DNA from: CAYUAI01 sp964442745
GTDB lineage: Bacteria > Pseudomonadota > Gammaproteobacteria > S012-40
Reading direction: 5' to 3'
Length of the DNA: 20,361 bases
Assembly (NCBI GenBank): GCA_964442745.1
Contig: CAYUAI010000070.1
Location: 1-20,361, forward strand
Position numbers and translations under genes: made by a program. Positions 15,368 to 20,361 of this stretch are shown piece after piece. Each line of letters starts with the position of its first letter. Within the stretch, counting starts at the first letter, position 1. The notes beneath the pieces were generated by a model. That model saw nothing but the letters and a program-made list of their open reading frames with translations, searched no databases and was not told the DNA's origin.

Positions 15368-15508
15368 ATGCTTAAGGTTTTTTCACAATCACTTATTTTT
15401 ATCAGCTTGATCATGTTAGTGTTAAGCGTAGCCGCCTGTGGCCAAAAAGGTGACCTCTACTTGCCTGAACCTGAAGAAAAGCCAAAAACCTCAAAAAATT
15501 CACAATAA
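15368..15508 (+). CDS. lptM: LPS translocon maturation chaperone LptM (YifL-type lipoprotein)
   Basis: A 46-aa outer-membrane lipoprotein. The signal peptide (LKVFSQSLIFISLIMLVLSVAAC) ends in lipobox VAAC with C24 as the lipidated residue, followed by the family hallmark CGQKGDLYLPEP and a short Lys-rich tail. In E. coli, LptM assists maturation of the LptD/LptE translocon. GGGGA lies about 5 nt before the ATG. The position directly upstream of lysA is the conserved gammaproteobacterial arrangement and supports the call. An 8-bp palindrome ACACGTGT and a TATAAT-containing stretch lie in the 123-bp divergent region before it. Confidence 0.92.
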   Translation: MLKVFSQSLIFISLIMLVLSVAACGQKGDLYLPEPEEKPKTSKNSQ

Positions 15509-15553
15509 TAAACATTCAATTACTTGCTCACTGAACCAGACTGTATAAAACCA

Positions 15554-16801
15554 ATGGATTATTTCAATTATCAAAAAAATGAACTCTATGCGGAAAATGT
15601 GCCGCTAGCTCGCATTGCTAAAGATGTCGGAACCCCTTGTTATGTGTACTCACGCGCCACCTTGGAGCGCCATTGGCATGCCTTCAATAACAGCCTGGGG
15701 AATCATTCCCATTTAATCTGCTATGCCGTTAAAGCCAATTCTAATATCGCTATACTCAATTTATTTGCCCGTTTGGGCTCCGGATTTGACATTGTTTCGC
15801 GTGGGGAGTTAGAACGCGTTATTCATGCCGGTGGTGCACTCGACAAAGTCGTTTTCTCCGGGGTCGGAAAAACCCAGGATGATTTACATTTTGCACTGCA
15901 ACACAACATTCATTGCTTTAATATTGAATCCAAAGCTGAACTCGACAGGTTAAACAACATTGCCCAAAAAATGGGCAAAAAGGCCCCGATTGCACTACGC
16001 GTCAATCCTGATGTCGATGCAGGCACCCATCCCTATATATCCACCGGGTTAAAAGAAAATAAATTCGGCATTGATATTAAATCGGCATTTGAAATCTATC
16101 AATATGCAAGCAATTTAGCTGGCATAAACATTGGAGGCATTGCCTGTCATATCGGTTCACAATTAACGGATCTCGCTCCCTTCCTCGATGCCCTAGATCG
16201 AGTGCTTGCGTTATTAGATCGGCTTACTAACAGCGGGATTCAAATACAACACTTAGATCTCGGCGGTGGTTTAGGCATTCGTTACCAAAATGAATCCCCT
16301 CCCCAACCTGAAGAATATGCGACAGCGATTAAGAAAAAACTATCGCAACGTGACATCAGCATACATTTAGAACCCGGTCGCTCGATCACAGGTAACGCAG
16401 GCATACTACTGACTCGCATCGAATATATCAAACAAAATGAAAACAAAAATTTTGCCATTGTCGATGCCGCAATGAATGATTTGTTGCGTCCATCACTCTA
16501 CAATGCCTGGCAAGAAATTTTGCCTGTCATACCACAAAACCGTCATATACAACAAGCCTATGACATCGTTGGCCCCGTCTGCGAAACCGGTGATTTTCTC
16601 GGGAAAAATCGCCAACTCGGCATCACTCAGGGAGATTTACTCGCCATCAGATCCAGCGGTGCCTATGGTTTTTGCATGAGTTCCAATTATAACTCACGGC
16701 CACGGGCAGCAGAAGTACTCGTGGATGATGAGCATTACCATACCATCAGACAGCGAGAAACATTTGACGATCTCATTAAAGGTGAAAGCCTAATCCCTTA
16801 A
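15554..16801 (+). CDS. lysA: Diaminopimelate decarboxylase
   Basis: PLP enzyme that converts meso-diaminopimelate to L-lysine, the last step of lysine biosynthesis. With the ATG at 15554 the protein has 415 aa, as is usual. An upstream TTG at 15524 would add ten residues that do not look conserved. Motifs: PLP-binding K60 in CYAVKANSN, GSGFDIVSRGEL, HIGSQ, GGGLGI, the phosphate-binding EPGRSI, and the CETGD segment that completes the active site at the dimer interface. The gene follows lptM by 45 bp and is probably co-transcribed. The dapF/xerC genes that often follow lysA are absent here; dyad symmetries and an exported gene pair follow instead. Confidence 0.97.
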   Translation: MDYFNYQKNELYAENVPLARIAKDVGTPCYVYSRATLERHWHAFNNSLGNHSHLICYAVKANSNIAILNLFARLGSGFDIVSRGELERVIHAGGALDKVVFSGVGKTQDDLHFALQHNIHCFNIESKAELDRLNNIAQKMGKKAPIALRVNPDVDAGTHPYISTGLKENKFGIDIKSAFEIYQYASNLAGINIGGIACHIGSQLTDLAPFLDALDRVLALLDRLTNSGIQIQHLDLGGGLGIRYQNESPPQPEEYATAIKKKLSQRDISIHLEPGRSITGNAGILLTRIEYIKQNENKNFAIVDAAMNDLLRPSLYNAWQEILPVIPQNRHIQQAYDIVGPVCETGDFLGKNRQLGITQGDLLAIRSSGAYGFCMSSNYNSRPRAAEVLVDDEHYHTIRQRETFDDLIKGESLIP

Positions 16802-16827
16802 ATATACCCATAGTACTATGGGTATAT
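16802..16827. promoter_or_regulatory. Perfect 26-bp palindrome immediately after lysA
   Basis: Two 13-bp halves with no mismatch, centred between 16814 and 16815 (half-site ATATACCCATAGT), starting one base after the lysA stop codon. As RNA it would form a 10-11 bp stem with a minimal loop, but no U tract follows, so it is an atypical terminator. As DNA it could be a dimeric regulator site. Which applies cannot be decided from sequence. Confidence 0.6.
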
Positions 16828-16834
16828 CCCTACC

Positions 16835-16852
16835 TTAGAGTAATCACTCTAA
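16835..16852 (+). terminator. Possible lysA terminator hairpin
   Basis: TTAGAGT, loop AATC, ACTCTAA: a perfect 7-bp stem 33 bp after the lysA stop codon. It is A/T-rich and followed by A rather than U residues, so on the plus strand it is weak. Together with the preceding 26-bp palindrome it may still mark the transcript end. A third dyad, TGAATTAATTCA, lies at 16874-16885. Confidence 0.35.
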
Positions 16853-17075
16853 AAATCTCAATGAATAAAAATGTGAATTAATTCATGATACCCACCCTTG
16901 ACTTTCTGAAAAACCCCTAAAAGCATCAAATTATTACTCCTCGATAAAAAATAATCTCTTCGCATTATTGTTTATCATATAAATGCGCATCAGATCTCAC
17001 AAAACTATTAAAACTGGACGATAACTACGTAACATAAATATTACGGCACACTCAAATACATGTCGGAGTAGCTCC

Positions 17076-18623
17076 ATGAAATTTTTCAGTTTTTTGACCG
17101 TTTTTTCACTTGTTGCTTCATTGCTTGCATGCAAAGCCAGTAATCTCGAAGAGGATACTCAGACGAGTTACGAAAACCCAGCGGGTGCAGCAGAGCGTCT
17201 TTCTGATACCGAATTCAACAACCTCCCCCCACTGCAACAATATCAAGTGGCCAATAAGTTAAAAGCAACTTTCTATAAAGGTATCAAAGTCGATGAATTT
17301 TTTGATTTAACGGCCGGAATAGAAAACCTGAAAACGAAATCTCAACAAAATATTATTAGCAATACAGCGAATAACCTTAAACAACACCTACGAAATAAAG
17401 AAGCCTATGTTGCTCGACTGGAGAGTCGTTTTGTCTTTACCCGAAGAGATAGCGATACTAAAGCCGCCGAGCACAAACCTTCTGCTGAACCATTAGCAAT
17501 CATCCATCTTTTTCCAGAAAGCCGTGATTTAATGGAATCCTGGATGGCCTACACGTTAGCTAATACCATTTTATTTTCTCCCGCCGCAGAAATCGATTCA
17601 GCCAGCTACATTGATGTGCAAAATATTTATTCAGGTCTAACCGATGCAATGAATAACGGAAAAACCATTCGAGAAATTATTTTCACCCACATGAAATCAG
17701 AAGCTAACTGGCGTCGTTTTCGTTCCCCAGAAGATAATACACGCGAAATGATTGAAATATACCTCGGTTTGTTTGACCGTGACGAAGATGTCCCGCAAGC
17801 CTCTCTTGCCTGTAAAGACTGGAGCATTACCGATGACGAGGATGGTTACCAATTACAAAAGGACAAACTCAAAGAAAACAAAGAGCCTCAATATGTACTC
17901 GATCAATGGGTCACAAGCTGCGAAGACTTTTATCAAGTGATAGCCAATCATCCATTGGCCATACCACGAATTACCACCGTATTAGTCAATAAGTTTTTCC
18001 CAGAAGCCAGCCCAGAGAAAAGAGCCGCACTCGTGCAATCAATTGTAGACACCAGTCCAAGCTATTTTTTTGATATATTTACCGCCATCATTTTTTCTCG
18101 TGAATATTTATTAAACAATCAGAAACCCAAAAACTTGGAAGAAACCTTTTTCAATCTTGCCGAACGTATTTATTGGGAAGCAGATAAGCGTTTTTTCTAT
18201 CATTTAACCAATCCAGATCAAGGCACTAGCTTTCCTACTCTACACAAAATGAAACAACCCGCGATGACTCTAAAATTAGGGCGCTGGATGGTACAGCCGC
18301 TAGATTCACTGAGTTTTGCATATTATCATGAAGCCGTACGCGAGCAATTGTTGATAAAACGAAAAACAGAAAGCTTTCGTAGTGACCGACGAGGCTGGAC
18401 AACAGAATATTTAAAAGCCGCTGACTTTTTAGAAAAAAATGAATTCATTAACTATTTATTTATTTCCGTCCTGGCCCGAAAAACAACAGACGATGAATTA
18501 TCTCAGTTAAACACGGTCATTAGCGAAGGCGGTCATGAAAAAGACGTCAATGCCATCGCCATGATTATTTTAGATTATCTATCTCGCCTTCCAGAACTCT
18601 ATTACTTTCGAGCAGTTAAATAA
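17076..18623 (+). CDS. Predicted secreted lipoprotein, DUF1800-like in context
   Basis: A 515-aa protein with a lipoprotein signal peptide (MKFFSFLTVFSLVASLLAC, lipidation at C19), so membrane-anchored outside the cytoplasm. The body is mostly helical with no transmembrane helix. The only family-like stretches I see are WRRFRSPEDNTREMIEIYLG (about 209-228), reminiscent of the REMLE...G segment of DUF1800 proteins, and a C-terminal region ending FISVLARKTTDDELSQL ... ILDYLSRLPELYYFR, which resembles the closing helices of DUF1800/DUF1585-type secreted proteins. The resemblance is weak and the function unknown. GGAG lies about 8 nt before the ATG. It stands 15 bp upstream of a DUF1501-like gene, and DUF1800 and DUF1501 genes often occur as such pairs. 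It is almost certainly one operon. Confidence 0.85.
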   Translation: MKFFSFLTVFSLVASLLACKASNLEEDTQTSYENPAGAAERLSDTEFNNLPPLQQYQVANKLKATFYKGIKVDEFFDLTAGIENLKTKSQQNIISNTANNLKQHLRNKEAYVARLESRFVFTRRDSDTKAAEHKPSAEPLAIIHLFPESRDLMESWMAYTLANTILFSPAAEIDSASYIDVQNIYSGLTDAMNNGKTIREIIFTHMKSEANWRRFRSPEDNTREMIEIYLGLFDRDEDVPQASLACKDWSITDDEDGYQLQKDKLKENKEPQYVLDQWVTSCEDFYQVIANHPLAIPRITTVLVNKFFPEASPEKRAALVQSIVDTSPSYFFDIFTAIIFSREYLLNNQKPKNLEETFFNLAERIYWEADKRFFYHLTNPDQGTSFPTLHKMKQPAMTLKLGRWMVQPLDSLSFAYYHEAVREQLLIKRKTESFRSDRRGWTTEYLKAADFLEKNEFINYLFISVLARKTTDDELSQLNTVISEGGHEKDVNAIAMIILDYLSRLPELYYFRAVK

Positions 18624-18638
18624 TAACGGAGTGACATC

Positions 18639-20090
18639 ATGAAACGCAGAAATTTTTTAACATCCATGAGTCTTTTAGGCGGCACCTGCATGTTACTTTC
18701 GTTATTTCAAAAACAAGGTTTTATCAACTCAGCACAGGCATCATTATCGAAGCGTGAACTAGTACGTGCCCGAGCATTAGTATTGGATGAAATTGGCTAT
18801 ATCAAGCCGACTGTGACACCACAAATTATTAGTATTTTTTTATATGGTGGTCCTTCTGAGCTTGCGGGTAATTTGACTAACATTAATGAAATTGATGATA
18901 ACTCACAAAACCCCTATAACAGCAATATGCGACGCGATACTAATAACTCCATCGTAACCCCCAATGGATTTTGGGGAGGCGCAGGCGGTGAAGCCATGGA
19001 AAGAATGATTGGCAAAGGGCGACTGAGTGTTTACCGCACAATCAATCGGATAAAAGATGATTCAAAAGCACACCGCCCTAGTATTTTTTCCAATTTAACA
19101 GGCGCTATCGGTGTCGATAATAGCCGCCCAGGCATTGCCACTAACTTGGCTGCCATCTTGGCAGTCAATAAGGCTATCGCTGAAGATGCTCTGTTTCCAT
19201 TTGTCACCTTCGAAGGCGAAACTGTCGTTTTCAATCAAGGCAACCTTAGTATACCCCTGGGACTCAAACCCATCTCACTAGACAAAGACTTGCGTAACCC
19301 CTATGCACGCAGTGAAAATAGTTTTCTCGGCGAATCTAATCGCATGATTGATCGCTTGGCTCAAAATGTAAGCCAGTCCAATGCAAGTCAATTTGGAAAA
19401 ATAGTTGAAGCCTTTAAAAAACGTGGTGAAATCGAAGTATTCGTTGATCGACTGAAAGAAAAACTTGATAATTTAGCCTTACCTAATGATCCAGATCGAG
19501 CGGCAGACGACCCGGCTGAGCTGAGTTATCCCGATAATAATTTTGGTAACCGCTTGAAAGCCGCAGTCAACCTTGCGATTAATAATCCAGATTCTGTTTT
19601 CATTAGTCTCGGCAGTGGTGGTTTAGGCGGTTGGGATGATCATGATTCAGCATTAGAAAAATATTCACGCCGCATGAGAGATTTGATGTTAGCCTTAGAA
19701 GTCGCGGCAAAACATTTAGAAGCCGCCGGCAAAGGTAACGTCGTCATTAATGTTTTTGGTGACTTTGGCAGAAATGTCAATTTAAATAACTCCATGGGCT
19801 GGGATCACGGAAATAATCAAAACCTCTTTACCGTTGGTGCGAGTCAAAGTGCCGGTTCAAATATCCCAGGTAGAGAACTTGGAAAAATTGTTGGCAAAAC
19901 CGAAAGAATTGGCAAGCCAAAAGTTAATCGGCAATTTACCACACCAACGGCGGGCAGCTATCAATGTGAGCCATTTTCCATTGCCTCTTCCATATACAGC
20001 TATTTTGGTATTCAAAACCCAGAAAAGCTCACAGGTGAACCGCCCATTGATGAAACGGCGCCAAACGAATGGGTTAATCCTGACGCTTAA
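18639..20090 (+). CDS. DUF1501-like exported protein with twin-arginine signal
   Basis: A 483-aa protein that begins MKRRNFLTSMSLLGG, a twin-arginine-type signal (RRNFL) with hydrophobic core and a cleavage region near INSAQA, as is usual for DUF1501 proteins. DUF1501 belongs to the alkaline phosphatase/sulfatase-like fold. Recognisable blocks are the N-terminal IISIFLYGGPSELAGN (normally ...GGP.H.D..D), LGSGGLGGWDDHDSALEKY (about 323-341) and VINVFGDFGRNVNLNNSMGWDHGNNQNLF (about 369-397), matching the family pattern GGWDTH ... SEFGR ... GTDHG. Asp and His residues that would bind metal are present in the last two; the first block lacks the usual His/Asp pair. Substrate and role are unknown. 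GGAG precedes the ATG, 15 bp after the lipoprotein gene. Confidence 0.85.
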   Translation: MKRRNFLTSMSLLGGTCMLLSLFQKQGFINSAQASLSKRELVRARALVLDEIGYIKPTVTPQIISIFLYGGPSELAGNLTNINEIDDNSQNPYNSNMRRDTNNSIVTPNGFWGGAGGEAMERMIGKGRLSVYRTINRIKDDSKAHRPSIFSNLTGAIGVDNSRPGIATNLAAILAVNKAIAEDALFPFVTFEGETVVFNQGNLSIPLGLKPISLDKDLRNPYARSENSFLGESNRMIDRLAQNVSQSNASQFGKIVEAFKKRGEIEVFVDRLKEKLDNLALPNDPDRAADDPAELSYPDNNFGNRLKAAVNLAINNPDSVFISLGSGGLGGWDDHDSALEKYSRRMRDLMLALEVAAKHLEAAGKGNVVINVFGDFGRNVNLNNSMGWDHGNNQNLFTVGASQSAGSNIPGRELGKIVGKTERIGKPKVNRQFTTPTAGSYQCEPFSIASSIYSYFGIQNPEKLTGEPPIDETAPNEWVNPDA

Positions 20091-20361
20091 AAATGGAAAT
20101 GACAAAATTCTCGCAGGATAAGAAAATTCAAAGCAATATGTCTGATATTGATCCGGCCTGTGATATCCAGACACTACGTTGCGACATATTGTGTCTCTGG
20201 TCAATGAAAAAATGAAATAACCCGATCTTTTTTTTGCCGTAGTGAACACACAGCGATTCGTCATCGTTTCACTAAATCAGATTAACTCTTAGGAATGGGT
20301 TGCTTACCTTACTTATTATTCTTGACTTCATTAACAAGGCCTCGTTTGGTGTAGAGAGAAG
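20091..20361. other. Right-end noncoding stretch
   Basis: No credible gene in the last 271 bp. A short dyad AGACAC ... GTGTCT (about 20170-20197) and an 8-T run (about 20228-20235) lie after the DUF1501-like gene, but they are not adjacent as in an intrinsic terminator. A following gene, if any, begins outside the window. Confidence 0.4.

Noticed and set aside
16821..16829. GGTATATCC after lysA, identical to a vapB operator box at 11871-11879
   Set aside because: A 9-bp A/T-rich match that is part of the larger palindrome's edge; it lacks the multiple-box array and promoter context seen at vapBC, so chance is the simpler explanation.

Overview
The window reads as ordinary chromosome of a gammaproteobacterium with moderate to low GC. 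Three things point there: the rpsU - yqeY - dnaG - rpoD macromolecular-synthesis cluster with tsaD divergent from it, a tRNA-Ile(CAT) directly after rpoD, and an lptM-lysA pair. A genus cannot be named safely from sequence alone.

Layout. 1-389 holds what looks like a decayed C-terminal gene fragment. 390-957 is gene-free leader DNA before tex (958-3279). tex converges on tsaD (3283-4281, minus). A divergent control region carries a good sigma70-type promoter (4548-4576) for rpsU, followed on the same strand by yqeY/GatB-like, dnaG and rpoD, so translation, replication priming and the housekeeping sigma factor are expressed together. The tRNA-Ile(CAT) gene follows at 9393-9469.

The most unusual part is 9426-12155. 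The 3' portion of the tRNA, from the anticodon loop to just past CCA, is repeated perfectly (46 bp) at 12110-12155. This is the footprint of a tRNA-targeting site-specific integration. The 2.6 kb between the repeats holds an apparently intact ISAs1-family insertion sequence, a decayed fragment of a YhcG/DUF1016-type nuclease gene and a complete vapBC toxin-antitoxin operon with its own promoter and repeated operator boxes. No integrase is present, so the island looks like a small decayed or captured element.

Right of the island are a DUF1232 membrane protein (minus), a 161-bp foldback/MITE-like element with 20-bp perfect terminal inverted repeats that ends 12 bp before a PP2C-type phosphatase gene, a single-pass membrane protein with a SHOCT-like N-terminus, an alpha/beta-hydrolase carboxylesterase (minus), the small lipoprotein LptM and LysA (diaminopimelate decarboxylase). 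After a cluster of DNA palindromes comes a two-gene exported unit, a 515-aa lipoprotein and a 483-aa twin-arginine-type DUF1501-like protein. This pair is the least understood coding material here.

No CRISPR array, rRNA, phage structural gene or recognisable complete defence system was seen.
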